From Gottfriedia endophytica (lineage in GTDB: Bacteria; Bacillota; Bacilli; Bacillales; Bacillaceae_G), in NCBI RefSeq assembly GCF_017814275.1, contig NZ_JAGIYQ010000015.1, positions 27,265-91,264 on the forward strand: 64,000 bases of DNA, read 5' to 3'. The first letter of the stretch is position 1, and each line of letters starts with the position of its first letter. The notes beneath the pieces were generated by a model. The model searched no databases and was not told the origin of the DNA. It worked only from the letters and a program-made list of their open reading frames with translations. Shown here piece by piece: positions 19,075 to 28,268 of the stretch. Position numbers and translations under genes: made by a program.

Positions 19075-20172
19075 ATTAAACATTATATTTGGATTAACCT
19101 TACTGCCGTAACTTTATTTGTTATCCTTGTACCCACTATCATCGTAATGGGGTTTGGACATTCACTGCCTATTTCTTTAGCCAAAAGCAATGTAAAAAAT
19201 CTAACGAACTCTTCATCTAATTTACAGAATTCCGTACACCGAGATTTAACCTCTAAACCAATCAATCTTGGATGGATAAGTGGTACGAACAATCATTTAA
19301 GCCAATACTCATCCTATAATGGGCTCAATGTTCTTTCCCCTGCTTTATTAACAATTAATGATGATTTTGATTTAAACGTAAATAGCGAGAATCTACCATC
19401 TACTAACAAACAGGATATTTGGCCAAGAGTCGTCATGAAAACAGATACTAAACTAGCTATTCATACATTTTTGACCAATCAAACTAAAGTTGACCAACTG
19501 ATTAATGATCTAAGAAAGTCTGCTCTCCTCCACAAATGGAGTGGAATTAACTTAGATTTAGAGAATGTTAGTGCTGAGGATCGTGATAATTTTTCTAATT
19601 TTATTCAAAAACTTTCTCATGCTTTACATTATTCCAACATTTTACTTAGTATTGATATTTCACCTGATCATACAGGAACTGAGAACCTCAATACACCTTT
19701 TGATCATGAGATATTAGGAATTTTTTGTGATTATGTTATTTTTATGGGATACGATCAACATTGGTCTACCGATCCAATTCCAGGACCAATTACATCATTA
19801 GATTGGCTAACGTCTAATCTTCAAGAAATGATTCGAACCGGCATTCCTTCTCAAAAAATTATACTAGGTTTGCCTACATTCACTAGAATTTGGCAGCTTG
19901 ATAGTAACGGTAAGATCGTAAATGCTCCGGCTTATTCAATTTCTCATGTAGAAAGTCAATTAAAACAAAAACATATACCGACAACTTGGGATTCAAATTT
20001 GGGAGAGTATACGTCATCTTTTGTAGAAAATAATAAACGGAATAAAGTTTGGTTAACTACAACAAAATCTCTCAAATTATATTTATCCCTTATTCCACAA
20101 ATGCATTTAGGAGGTTCCGCTTTTTGGAATCTTAATCTCATATCAAAGAATGATTGGAATCAACTGTTCTAA
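19066..20172 (+). CDS. Exported GH18-like (chitinase-fold) glycosidase
   Basis: A 368-residue protein with one N-terminal membrane helix (residues 8-30, uncleaved anchor or signal). Then a GH18-type barrel: SGINLDLENV (~residues 162-171) holds the DxxDxDxE-type catalytic motif with Glu as the acid, although the first Asp is Ser. VIFMGYDQHW (~224) and GLPTF (~268) are typical barrel strands. Bacillus relatives of the YvbX/YaaH kind act on peptidoglycan or spore cortex sugars; the substrate here is inferred only. It has no downstream partner. Confidence 0.8.
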   Translation: MNKIKHYIWINLTAVTLFVILVPTIIVMGFGHSLPISLAKSNVKNLTNSSSNLQNSVHRDLTSKPINLGWISGTNNHLSQYSSYNGLNVLSPALLTINDDFDLNVNSENLPSTNKQDIWPRVVMKTDTKLAIHTFLTNQTKVDQLINDLRKSALLHKWSGINLDLENVSAEDRDNFSNFIQKLSHALHYSNILLSIDISPDHTGTENLNTPFDHEILGIFCDYVIFMGYDQHWSTDPIPGPITSLDWLTSNLQEMIRTGIPSQKIILGLPTFTRIWQLDSNGKIVNAPAYSISHVESQLKQKHIPTTWDSNLGEYTSSFVENNKRNKVWLTTTKSLKLYLSLIPQMHLGGSAFWNLNLISKNDWNQLF

Positions 20173-20210
20173 AACTACCGTGAATTTACTGATTAATCAA
20201 ACGATCAAAT

Positions 20211-20247
20211 CAAAAAAAGCAGCCTTCTCTTTTGGGGAAGGCTGTTC
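20211..20247 (-). terminator. Terminator between the convergent GH18-like and coiled-coil genes
   Basis: CAGCCTTC pairs with GAAGGCTG, and the minus-strand side ends in a run of seven T. It mainly serves the minus-strand gene. Confidence 0.8.
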
Positions 20248-20301
20248 AATATCCTCTATATTAAACGGGGGTAAGCGTTTTAACTGCTAAAAACTACTAA
20301 G

Positions 20302-20826
20302 CTAGTTTGAAAGCTTTGCTAAAAATTGTTGTTTTAGTGAAATGGCTTCAGTGAGATTGGATTGAATCGTTTGTAATTCTGTAATAGCTACGTCATATTG
20401 TCTATCTTTCATGTGGCCTCTAAATGATTCCCATTTGCTTTTACGATCTTCCCAAAGCTTTTTGACTGCACCAGAATAGGCCTTGTAGTCATTCCTAAGA
20501 GATGTTACTTTACCTTTTAATTCTGTTAAAGCTGCTTTCTTTTCTTGTTTCGTTTTACCTGTTGCACCTTTAATTTGTTGTTCTTGTTGTTTGAATGAGT
20601 CCATTTTAGCTTTGAAAGCACTTTTAATTTGACAATTTAGTTGTTCTTTTTGAACTCTTAGTGCTTTAATTTGAACTTGAAGATCCTTTAATTGTTGTGG
20701 TTTTTGAACTTTTACTTGTGTTTGAGTAGGTTGTTTAGTAGGAGTTGTGCTGTTTTCTGCTGCATGGACAGTTGATAAACCTAATGACATTGCGAAAACA
20801 AATGGAATAACGATTCTTTTTTTCAC
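20302..20826 (-). CDS. Exported coiled-coil protein, paralogue A
   Basis: A 174-residue protein with a signal peptide (MKKRIVIPFVFAMSLGLSTVHA), a Thr/Gln-rich linker, then a long charged helical or coiled-coil region (residues ~45-165). The C-terminal IQSNLTEAISLKQQFLAKL matches that of the protein encoded at 21192-21698, so the two are paralogues. Small exported all-helical proteins downstream of a sensor kinase recall CpxP/Spy-type proteins, but I see no LTxxQ motif and do not assign that family. A long 365-base leader with paired inverted repeats lies upstream. Confidence 0.75.
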   Translation of the reverse strand: MKKRIVIPFVFAMSLGLSTVHAAENSTTPTKQPTQTQVKVQKPQQLKDLQVQIKALRVQKEQLNCQIKSAFKAKMDSFKQQEQQIKGATGKTKQEKKAALTELKGKVTSLRNDYKAYSGAVKKLWEDRKSKWESFRGHMKDRQYDVAITELQTIQSNLTEAISLKQQFLAKLSN

Positions 20827-20854
20827 TTTAGAACCTCCAGATAGTTGAAATGAT

Positions 20855-21119
20855 CTCTTTCAAATGGTAGCCAACTTATACGAGTAACTTTTTACAATTT
20901 GTCTTACAAGATGTGCTACTTAATCTGATTGGTCTGGAGCCTTTATTCGAAAAAGTTTGATGAGGTTCATAGTTGTGATTGTTAACAACATTTGAAAGAG
21001 ACTAAGAATAAGAAATTCATAGCATGGTTTTTGTAGTAATGAAATGTGTGAGACGGTGACATTTACATTACTTTTTTAATCTTACGTTGTAGTTGTTTGG
21101 GAAATATTTCTTATTCTTA
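20855..21119 (-). repeat. Two consecutive long-range inverted repeats in the leader of the coiled-coil gene
   Basis: CTCTTTCAAATG (20855-20866) is perfectly complementary to CATTTGAAAGAG (20989-21000). Three bases further, TAAGAATAAGAAAT (21003-21016) is perfectly complementary to ATTTCTTATTCTTA (21106-21119). On the minus strand these would give two large stem-loops in a ~290-base 5' untranslated region. A weak promoter candidate (GTGACA, 18 bp, TATAAG) lies at the far end. No gene is seen in 20827-21191. Confidence 0.6.
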
Positions 21120-21191
21120 TAGTCATCATACTTTGTTATTGTCACAATTAAGTAACATCAATCTGAAGTTATTCTTAACGATTCATTTTTA

Positions 21192-21698
21192 CTAGGAAAT
21201 GATGCCCAGCAAATTTTGCTTCAAGGAAATTGCTTCCACTAGGTTACTTTGAATAAGGAGCAATGTATTATAAACACCATTATTATTATTTTTAGACTGT
21301 TGCATTCTATATTTATCCCATAATTTTTTTCGATCATCATTTAACACTTTATCATTCGCAATAGCTGTTTTCATTTGATCAATTTGGCTCTTTATTTCTT
21401 CTAATTTTACGGTTCGATCTTTTGTTTGCTTGTTCGATTTCAACTTATTTAATTGGTTAATAAGCTGATTTTTTTTCTTCGGATATAATACGTTTATTTT
21501 CTCATCCAAACTATCTTTTTCATCGTTTAAAGATTTCACCTGTCCTTGCAAAATCTTTATTTTATCAGAGATAGTCACATTTTTATCTTTCCCGTTTATC
21601 ACTTTACTTACATCACTAGCTGCTTTAGTTGGATGTGCATAAACAGTTAAACTACCAATCGCAAAGCAGAATAAAAGTGTCCCTAAAAATTTCTTCAT
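21192..21698 (-). CDS. Exported coiled-coil protein, paralogue B
   Basis: A 168-residue protein with a signal peptide ending near VYAHPTKA and a charged helical body with heptad-like spacing (KIKILQGQVKSLNDEKDSL). The C-terminus LLLIQSNLVEAISLKQNLLG matches paralogue A. It starts 18 bases after the small lipoprotein gene and is probably in one operon with it and perhaps the two-component genes further upstream. It is likely extracytoplasmic, held by charge or partner binding. Function unknown. Confidence 0.75.
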   Translation of the reverse strand: MKKFLGTLLFCFAIGSLTVYAHPTKAASDVSKVINGKDKNVTISDKIKILQGQVKSLNDEKDSLDEKINVLYPKKKNQLINQLNKLKSNKQTKDRTVKLEEIKSQIDQMKTAIANDKVLNDDRKKLWDKYRMQQSKNNNNGVYNTLLLIQSNLVEAISLKQNLLGIIS

Positions 21699-21716
21699 CG
21701 TTCCACCCCATTTTAT

Positions 21717-21974
21717 TTACTTTAATTCTTTTGGATAACCATCATCTTCTTTAGCAAGGTCTAAGTTATCAATTTCTTTCAGCATGTCATCAAGCTCTTG
21801 TTCAAAAGAGGTTTGATCAGTTGGTTTTTCATTTATAGTATTTTGTTTAACCTCTCTCTGCTCCGTAGATGTGTGTGATGAAGATTTATGAATTTTCTTT
21901 ACTTCACTAGTTTTAGATAGTGAGCAACCTGACAGAATTAAGAGCAAACATAACAGAAACAGATATTTTTTCAT
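21717..21974 (-). CDS. Small lipoprotein of unknown function
   Basis: An 85-residue lipoprotein: LSGC lipobox with Cys17, then a hydrophilic, acidic, low-complexity tail (EQELDDMLKEIDNLDLAKEDDG). GGAGG lies nine bases before the ATG. It sits between a sensor kinase gene (89 bases upstream) and the exported coiled-coil gene, all on one strand. A role as accessory to sensing is inferred only from position. Confidence 0.75.
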   Translation of the reverse strand: MKKYLFLLCLLLILSGCSLSKTSEVKKIHKSSSHTSTEQREVKQNTINEKPTDQTSFEQELDDMLKEIDNLDLAKEDDGYPKELK

Positions 21975-22063
21975 TTTGTTCCTCCGAAGCTTCTTACTCG
22001 TATATTCAATTCAATAAATTTCTCATCAATTTACTGTCTCTAGGAAACTATCTAAACGTATGG

Positions 22064-23554
22064 TCATATTTTCGGTAATTCTACCCAAAATGCGACCCCG
22101 CTTTCTTCATTCTTTACACCGACGTTCCCGTTCAATAAATTTGACAGTTCTTTTACAATACTTAACCCTAATCCAACATTCCCTTTTTCCCTATTCCTTG
22201 CAAGATCACCTCTATAAAAACTCTCCCAGATCGCTTCCATTTCATTTTCAGGAATTTGTTTCCCACTGTTATAAATGGAGACAATAACGGAATTTTCTTT
22301 CTCAATTAGTTTGATTTTAATTATTTTCTGCTCGTTCACATGATAAAGCGCATTGTTCAAGTAATTGGCTAAAATTTGTTGAACCTTTCCTCTATCTGTC
22401 ATAATTTGTAATTCATTTGAATTCTTTTCAAATTCAAATGAAATTTGGTGTTCAACAAATTGAGGTGAATAAAGTCTAATCATATCGTTTAATAAACAAA
22501 TGAAATCAACCTGTTCAATAATCAATTCCACTTTACTGTTTTGCATTTTAGAAAGTTTCAATAAATCATGAACCATTCGCTCCATTTTATTTGCTTCATC
22601 CATGATGATTGCGAGGTATTCCTGCTTTTCTTCTTCAGTATTATTTACTCCTACTTGCAATCCTTCTGTGTAACTTTGAATAATTGTAATAGGCGTTTTC
22701 AATTCGTGTGAAACATTTGAAATAAACAAACGTCTTTTCTTTTCAAACTTTACTTTTTCCTCTAGCTGATTTGTTAGCGTCTCATTCTTACCATTCAGCT
22801 CTTTAATAAATCGAGATAAAATACCACTCAATTCATTCATAGAACGGCCTAATTGCCCTAGTTCATCCTGCCTTTTACTATTCCATTTTTTAGAAAATGA
22901 TAGTTTTGTAATCTCTTTGGCCATTGTATTTAGCCGTAGAATAGGCTTTGTAAATGATCTTGCCATAATCAAAGCAATCACAGTGCCAACACAAAGAAGA
23001 GCTAAGCCAATATAAATTAGAAAATAATTATAGATACCTACACTTTCTCTAATAGCCGATATAGGTGTTCGAATAAGTAATAGATTTTGATCATCAAGTT
23101 TACTTGCTACTAATAAAAACTCTAAATCGATATTCTTTAGTGTTGTCTCAGTTACATAAAATTGTTCTTTATTCAACTTCTCATTTATATGATCAATCCC
23201 ATTTGATGGCACCCTTGGTTTGATTGAATGACTTTTCTCACCAAATAAAGATATTATTTTTGCTTTATCATCTGCTTTGGCTTTTAGCGAGCTATACCGA
23301 GTTACTCCATCAGTAGAAATCACTTCAATATAAATACCATGCGACTTTTCCAAATTATCAACATAAGAAACTAGATTCTTGTTTTTGTTCTTATATAACA
23401 ATTTGAATTCTAGGCTACTATTTTTTAAAATGAGTGTTTTTTGATGAACATAAAAAGGTTCTAAAAAGAAGTGATTAATTAATACTCCTATACCAACTAG
23501 GCTAATTATTAATGAAATAAATGTAAGTAGAAGTTTAGAACGAATTGATTTCAT
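22064..23554 (-). CDS. Membrane sensor histidine kinase
   Basis: A 496-residue kinase: membrane helix 1 (~residues 8-30), an extracellular sensor of ~140 residues, membrane helix 2 (~170-195), HAMP, HisKA with phospho-His in SNVSHELKTPIT, and an HATPase domain with N box (NYLNNALYHV) and G box (GNVGLGLSIV). It starts one base after the regulator stop, with GAGGAAG as ribosome site; the longer upstream frame is not used. It pairs with the OmpR-type regulator. The ectodomain gives no clue to the signal. It may control the exported coiled-coil genes downstream. Confidence 0.92.
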   Translation of the reverse strand: MKSIRSKLLLTFISLIISLVGIGVLINHFFLEPFYVHQKTLILKNSSLEFKLLYKNKNKNLVSYVDNLEKSHGIYIEVISTDGVTRYSSLKAKADDKAKIISLFGEKSHSIKPRVPSNGIDHINEKLNKEQFYVTETTLKNIDLEFLLVASKLDDQNLLLIRTPISAIRESVGIYNYFLIYIGLALLCVGTVIALIMARSFTKPILRLNTMAKEITKLSFSKKWNSKRQDELGQLGRSMNELSGILSRFIKELNGKNETLTNQLEEKVKFEKKRRLFISNVSHELKTPITIIQSYTEGLQVGVNNTEEEKQEYLAIIMDEANKMERMVHDLLKLSKMQNSKVELIIEQVDFICLLNDMIRLYSPQFVEHQISFEFEKNSNELQIMTDRGKVQQILANYLNNALYHVNEQKIIKIKLIEKENSVIVSIYNSGKQIPENEMEAIWESFYRGDLARNREKGNVGLGLSIVKELSNLLNGNVGVKNEESGVAFWVELPKI

Positions 23555-23555
23555 T

Positions 23556-24239
23556 CTAAACTTCCTCAAATCGGTAGCCCATTCCATGAATGGTATGAAC
23601 ATATGATGCACATGATCCTAATTTTTTACGTAAACGATTAATATGTGTATCTAATGTTCGATCTTCACCTTCATATTCATATCCCCAAACAGCAGATAGA
23701 ATTTGTTCACGAGCTAATGCTATTTTAGGATTTTTAATAAAATACGATAACAATTCAAATTCTTTTTGAGTTAAATCCACTTGCTGATTATCTATAAATG
23801 CTTTTCTAGCATCAAAATCAACTTCAATATTTTTAGCTTTAAAACAGTTTCGTTCGCTTTGTCCATTGTCAATCGAAACTCGTTTTAATAAAGCTTTTAT
23901 TCTCGCAATCAAAATTAGAGGCTTAACTGGTTTCGTAATATATTCATCCGCCCCAACTTGAAAACCATATAATTCATCGTATTCTTCGCCTTTTGCTGTA
24001 ATCATCATGATTGGTACGTTTGAGTCTTTTCTAATCTCCTTACATACTTCCCAACCATCTTTTTTAGGCATCATTACGTCTAGTAGGATTAAGTTGATTT
24101 CATTTTTATGTAAATTATAGATTCTTAAAGCTTCTTCGCCATCTTCTGCTTCCAAAACTTCTATCGATTCCCGCTGTAAAAAATCTACCATAATTCTTCG
24201 TAAACGCTGCTCATCATCGCAAAGTAATATTTTTACCAC
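23556..24239 (-). CDS. OmpR-family response regulator
   Basis: A 227-residue regulator: receiver domain with acidic pocket DDE (8-10), phospho-Asp in LLLDVMMP (~54) and the conserved Lys in ITKPV (~106), then a winged-helix DNA-binding domain (~130-225) ending HTIHGMGYRFEEV. The start is GTG, with GGAGG nine bases upstream. It is transcribed with the kinase. No clear operator is visible nearby. Confidence 0.93.
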   Translation of the reverse strand: MVKILLCDDEQRLRRIMVDFLQRESIEVLEAEDGEEALRIYNLHKNEINLILLDVMMPKKDGWEVCKEIRKDSNVPIMMITAKGEEYDELYGFQVGADEYITKPVKPLILIARIKALLKRVSIDNGQSERNCFKAKNIEVDFDARKAFIDNQQVDLTQKEFELLSYFIKNPKIALAREQILSAVWGYEYEGEDRTLDTHINRLRKKLGSCASYVHTIHGMGYRFEEV

Positions 24240-24381
24240 AATCGATATCCTCCAAAAAGCTTTCTTTTAATTACTAATAATTATAAGTTGGTTGGGAACT
24301 AAAAGAAAGAAAATTCATTTATTTCATTTTACAAAACTCTGTTAAACTATATTGTTTATACTAACAAGAATCAAAACTACT

Positions 24382-24410
24382 AAAAAAAGGGCCAAGAGAT
24401 TACCCAGGCC
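24382..24410 (-). terminator. Weak terminator candidate after the PepSY gene
   Basis: On the minus strand a short GGCC/GGCC stem is followed by seven T. The stem is only four pairs, so confidence is limited. Confidence 0.4.
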
Positions 24411-24427
24411 ACTAATTATTCATCGCT

Positions 24428-25543
24428 TTAAGCTATTTGCTGTAATTTTTTCTGCTTTTTAATTTTATTTCTACGTTTTAAAGTCCACATCGTTATACCG
24501 GTAATACCTAATCCAAGGGGAGCAATTCCAACTAAAGAATAAATGATTTTTATAAAGACTCCTCCAAAGGTACCTCTATGTAAGCTTTGTCTCCATACTA
24601 AAAATTTATCGTAGGTTGTTTCGGTGCTTTTTGAGAATGTTCCTAAATGCTTGCCTGTAAACTGATCAAAAAATTCACTTGTGTTCCCTTTACCCTCTGG
24701 ATCATAAGTACCATCGTTTAATTGAGCTTCTATAACCCCTTCTTTATCAGTAGGAAATCTTAATTTGTAAAGCTCTCCGTCTGGATGTAATCTTTTAATT
24801 TCTGAGTCAATTCGATCTAATCCAATTTGTTGCTTTCCATTAGCAATCGATTTGAGATCTTCAGGATAATTTGATTCAAATTTCAATTTTAAGGATTCCT
24901 CAATTTTATCTTGAAACGGAAATAACATTCCTGTAATAGCAACAACAAGTAAAAATGGTAAAGTAATAACTCCAATGAAATTATGTATTGAAAAATTACG
25001 TGCCATTTGGCCTTTATTCCATTTAATTTTTAAGCTTTTAAACATTCTTTTAATGCCTGGATACCATAAATAGATCCCAGTAATTAAGATTATAATAAAT
25101 GCAATTGCCACAATACCAATAATTGTTTCACCAATATCGCCTAATAATAAATGTGTGTGTATTTTCCAAACAAAAGATAAAAATGATGCATCTCTATTGA
25201 AATTACCTAATAATTTACCATTGCTAGGATCTAAATAAGCATCAATTTGCTGATTTCCTTTTGACAGATTAGCATGGTATATATCTAATATTTTTGAAGG
25301 TACATCCAATCTCGAGATTTGATATCCTTCGTATTTATCAAGAAAAATCTTTTCTGCTTCTTTTAATCCAACATTTCTTTCACTACTTACAGGTTTAAAA
25401 GATTGTGGATTAAGTACATGCTCAATTTGATCCGCAAACACTAAAACACTACCCGTTGCACAAACAGTAATAATAAATAGTCCAAAAATTAAACTACATA
25501 CAAGGTGTAATGTTAAAATAGTTCTCCTTATGCTACTTTTCAT
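24428..25543 (-). CDS. PepSY-associated membrane protein, Fur-controlled
   Basis: A 371-residue protein with four membrane helices (about residues 10-36, 135-160, 185-210 and 335-360) and PepSY segments between them (AEKIFLDKYEGYQISRLDV; DRIDSEIKRLHPDGELYKLR). The WRQSLHRGTFGG and KIHTHLLLGDIGE motifs carry His residues typical of PepSY_TM proteins, some of which are membrane reductases for ferric siderophores or haem. A Fur box lies between its -35 and -10. The link to iron is therefore well supported, the reductase activity only inferred. Confidence 0.88.
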   Translation of the reverse strand: MKSSIRRTILTLHLVCSLIFGLFIITVCATGSVLVFADQIEHVLNPQSFKPVSSERNVGLKEAEKIFLDKYEGYQISRLDVPSKILDIYHANLSKGNQQIDAYLDPSNGKLLGNFNRDASFLSFVWKIHTHLLLGDIGETIIGIVAIAFIIILITGIYLWYPGIKRMFKSLKIKWNKGQMARNFSIHNFIGVITLPFLLVVAITGMLFPFQDKIEESLKLKFESNYPEDLKSIANGKQQIGLDRIDSEIKRLHPDGELYKLRFPTDKEGVIEAQLNDGTYDPEGKGNTSEFFDQFTGKHLGTFSKSTETTYDKFLVWRQSLHRGTFGGVFIKIIYSLVGIAPLGLGITGITMWTLKRRNKIKKQKKLQQIA

Positions 25544-25605
25544 TCTCTTCTTCTCCCTTGAAACATTTTATTCCCTCTGTTAAGAGTTGATGATAACCTT
25601 TCTCA

Positions 25606-25634
25606 ATTATAATGGTAATGATTATCATTATCAA
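25606..25634 (-). promoter_or_regulatory. Promoter with embedded Fur box
   Basis: On the minus strand TTGATA (25629-25634), 17 bp, TATAAT (25606-25611). The spacer and -35 contain TGATAATGATAATCATTA, an almost perfect Fur operator. Repressor bound here would exclude RNA polymerase directly. Confidence 0.9.
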
Positions 25635-25701
25635 TAACTCGTTTACTTTTTTAGTAAATTTTTACTAAAAGCAGTTTTCGTAAAATTTGTTGTTAAAAAG
25701 G

Positions 25702-25838
25702 AGTTCGTGAGTTTCCGCTCCAGGATGCTCGCTTTCCGTGGGGCGGGCGGTGAGCCTCCTCGTCGCTATCGCTCCTGCGGGGTCTCACCTGTCCCGCTGC
25801 TCCCACAGGAGTCGAGCACCTTCCACTCCAACTAACTT
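25702..25838 (+). repeat. Dispersed GC-rich structured repeat, copy 4
   Basis: About 137 bp with CTCCAGGATGCTCGCTTTCC, GGGGCGGGCGGTGAGCCTCC, TCGTCGCTATCGCTCCTGCG and CCCACAGGAGTCGAGCACC. The core is nearly identical to copy 5. The ends (GAGTTCGTGAGTT / AACTAACTT) are less well matched than in copies 2 and 6. Confidence 0.85.
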
Positions 25839-25920
25839 CTTTAGTATAAGTTTGCCTTAACAAAACCTTTAAAAAAATTACTAAGTCTCTATTTAGGTAA
25901 TCAAAATAGAAAAGAATATA

Positions 25921-25960
25921 CAAAAAGGCGACTTCCCGTCTGAACGAAAAATCGCCTTTC
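25921..25960 (-). terminator. Terminator of the YkoGH-like operon
   Basis: AAAGGCGA and TCGCCTTT enclose further pairing. The minus strand ends in TTTTTG. It lies 40 bases after the kinase stop. Confidence 0.8.
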
Positions 25961-25999
25961 ACTTTTCTTATTTTACTTTACCTATACTGGATCTACTTT

Positions 26000-27352
26000 T
26001 TAAATTTTTGCTAGAGGAAACGAAATAATAATTTCCGTTCCAACATTTTCTTTACTTTGAATCTTAATTTCTCCGTTATGAAGTTTAACGATGTTTTTCG
26101 CAATTGAAAGACCAAGTCCAGTTCCACCTGTTTCACGACTACGCGCCTTATCAACTCGATAAAATCTTTCGAAAATATTCTCAAGTTCTTCTTCGCGTAT
26201 ACCAATTCCATAATCTTTTATTCTCAGAACGGCCATTCCTTGATTACTTTCAACGAAGACATCAATTTTATCAGTACTGTACTTTATTGCATTATCTAAA
26301 AAAATGATAATAACTTGTTTAATCTTTAATTCGTTTCCCTTAATGAATGGTGTAGAGCCGTCTTCAACTAAATTAATCTCTCGTTTATAAACCTTTTGAA
26401 GCTGATTCAAAATCGTTGTACATAAAGCTACTAAGTTAATAGGCTGCTTTTCAATTCCTTCTAAATGCTCTGATTCAGCTAAATTTAGCAAAGTTTTCGT
26501 TAAATCTTGCATCCTATTGGCTTCGGAATAAATTGACTCAATCGCTTCTTTGGCAATTTCTTCATCTTTGATACCACGTCTTCTAAGTAAATTAGCGAAA
26601 CTGCTAATGACTGTTAAAGGAGTCTTTAATTCATGAGAGGCATCTGAAATAAACTGCCTTTGCTTATCAATATTCTCTTGTAGTTTTTCAATCATACGAT
26701 TAAATGTGGTTGCCATTTTTTGTAATTCATCTTTTGTTTCATTCTGAATTAAGATTTTTTTAGGGACACCACTTTGTTCGATATCTTCCATTGTTGAAAT
26801 CATCGATTTAATCGGATTCATAATAAAATTCGATAACCATCTTCCAGCTAAAAGAGAAAGAATAACGGATATTCCAGTAACGGTAGCCATTATCGCTAAA
26901 AGCAAATCCTTACGACCCTCTAACCCAGTAAGAAGTTCACCAATCTCAAGTGTTCCAATTACTTGGTGATTTAAATGAATTGGTACACGAACAACTAAAT
27001 TTTGATGCTCACTAAATGGTAATAATTCCGACTCCTCATGTTTGGTAAACTTAGGCTGAATCCGATCAAGCAACTTATAATTGTTAACCTCAGTGATGAT
27101 TTTTGAGTCAGGCCCTACAATTCTGATAAAGGAGTGACTAGACATATAAGATTGCAATGTTACTTGATTTAGCGTCAACGATTTAGGAATTTTATTTTTA
27201 TCTAATAGTTCATGAGCTTTTTGAAAAAGGACATTTTCTTCCATATTAACTGTTGTTTTCATAAAAAAGAAAAATACAATTGCATTCACAAGCAGTAAGA
27301 TCACTAATAGCCAGCTAGTTATTAAAAGATTAATCTTTGTTGTGATTTTCAT
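26000..27352 (-). CDS. ykoH: Sensor histidine kinase, YkoH-like
   Basis: A 450-residue kinase: membrane helix 1 (~8-31), extracellular domain (~35-150), membrane helix 2 (~150-172), HAMP, HisKA (FISDASHELKTPLTVISSFA) and HATPase with GGTGLGLSIAKNI. The HAMP-HisKA part is very like B. subtilis YkoH (MNPI....M.DI; DASHELKTPLT). It begins one base after the regulator stop. The pair is divergent from an RND exporter gene 430 bases away, which could be its target; that link is inference. Confidence 0.92.
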   Translation of the reverse strand: MKITTKINLLITSWLLVILLLVNAIVFFFFMKTTVNMEENVLFQKAHELLDKNKIPKSLTLNQVTLQSYMSSHSFIRIVGPDSKIITEVNNYKLLDRIQPKFTKHEESELLPFSEHQNLVVRVPIHLNHQVIGTLEIGELLTGLEGRKDLLLAIMATVTGISVILSLLAGRWLSNFIMNPIKSMISTMEDIEQSGVPKKILIQNETKDELQKMATTFNRMIEKLQENIDKQRQFISDASHELKTPLTVISSFANLLRRRGIKDEEIAKEAIESIYSEANRMQDLTKTLLNLAESEHLEGIEKQPINLVALCTTILNQLQKVYKREINLVEDGSTPFIKGNELKIKQVIIIFLDNAIKYSTDKIDVFVESNQGMAVLRIKDYGIGIREEELENIFERFYRVDKARSRETGGTGLGLSIAKNIVKLHNGEIKIQSKENVGTEIIISFPLAKI

Positions 27353-27353
27353 C

Positions 27354-28049
27354 TTATTTAACCCTCATTGTGTAACCCACACCTCGAACTGTTTGAATAA
27401 TTGATGTTTCAAATCCTTCTTCTATTTTTTTCCGTAAATGTCTGATATACACATCCACGACATTTGTTTCCCCTTCATATTCATAGCCCCAAACTGTCAA
27501 AATGATAGCTTCCCGAGTTACAACTTTATTTTGATTCTTTAATAAGTAAACGAGTAAATCAAATTCTTTTGGTGTTAATGTAATATCTATATCTTCCCGT
27601 TTCACTTCTCTTGTTTCTTGATTAACAACTAAATCACCGATGGATAATTGAAAATCGTCCATTTGCTTTGATTGTTGAAGGAGACTACTAAAACGTAAGC
27701 TAGAACGAACCCTAGCTAATACTTCTTCTATTTCAAACGGTTTTGTAATATAATCGTTTGCTCCGTAATCAAGCCCTGTGATTTTATCAAAAGTCGAACC
27801 ACGCGCTGTTAAGAGAATGATTGGTAAATGACTATTAGCCTTTCTTATCCTTCTAAGTACTTCAAGTCCACTTAATCCAGGAAGCATAACATCTAAAAGA
27901 ACTAAATCAATGTTATTGTTTAATGCTACTTCAAGGCCCTCTCTTCCATCATGTTCAACTAATACTTCATACCCTTCGTACTCAATTTCTAATTTCAGTA
28001 CACGAGCAATTTTAATTTCGTCTTCTATAATAAGAATCCTTTTTTTCAT
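27354..28049 (-). CDS. ykoG: OmpR-family response regulator, YkoG-like
   Basis: A 231-residue regulator with acidic residues EDE (9-11), phospho-Asp in LVLLDVMLPG (~54), ITKPF Lys (~104) and a C-terminal winged helix ending QTVRGVGYTMRVK. AGGTGA lies before the ATG. It forms an operon with the kinase. Its target genes are not known. Confidence 0.93.
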   Translation of the reverse strand: MKKRILIIEDEIKIARVLKLEIEYEGYEVLVEHDGREGLEVALNNNIDLVLLDVMLPGLSGLEVLRRIRKANSHLPIILLTARGSTFDKITGLDYGANDYITKPFEIEEVLARVRSSLRFSSLLQQSKQMDDFQLSIGDLVVNQETREVKREDIDITLTPKEFDLLVYLLKNQNKVVTREAIILTVWGYEYEGETNVVDVYIRHLRKKIEEGFETSIIQTVRGVGYTMRVK

Positions 28050-28134
28050 CTATTTCACCTTTTTCATTTCCGAAAATACTTTTACCTTAGTTAAAGCTGT
28101 TTTCATAAACTTTGTTGCTAGTTAAGAAGGTGAT

Positions 28135-28268
28135 AAGTTGATTTCCACTCCAGGATACTCGCTTTCCTTGGGGCGGGCGGTGAGCCTCCTCGTCGCTATC
28201 GCTCCTGCGGGGTCTCACCTGTCCCGCTGCTCCCACAGGAGTCTCGCACCTTCCGTTCCAATCAACTT
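28135..28268 (+). repeat. Dispersed GC-rich structured repeat, copy 5
   Basis: 134 bp with 9-bp perfect inverted ends (AAGTTGATT / AATCAACTT) and the full family core. Upstream flank AAACTTTGTTGCTA matches the flank of copy 3. It lies between the YkoG-like regulator and the RND gene. Confidence 0.88.
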
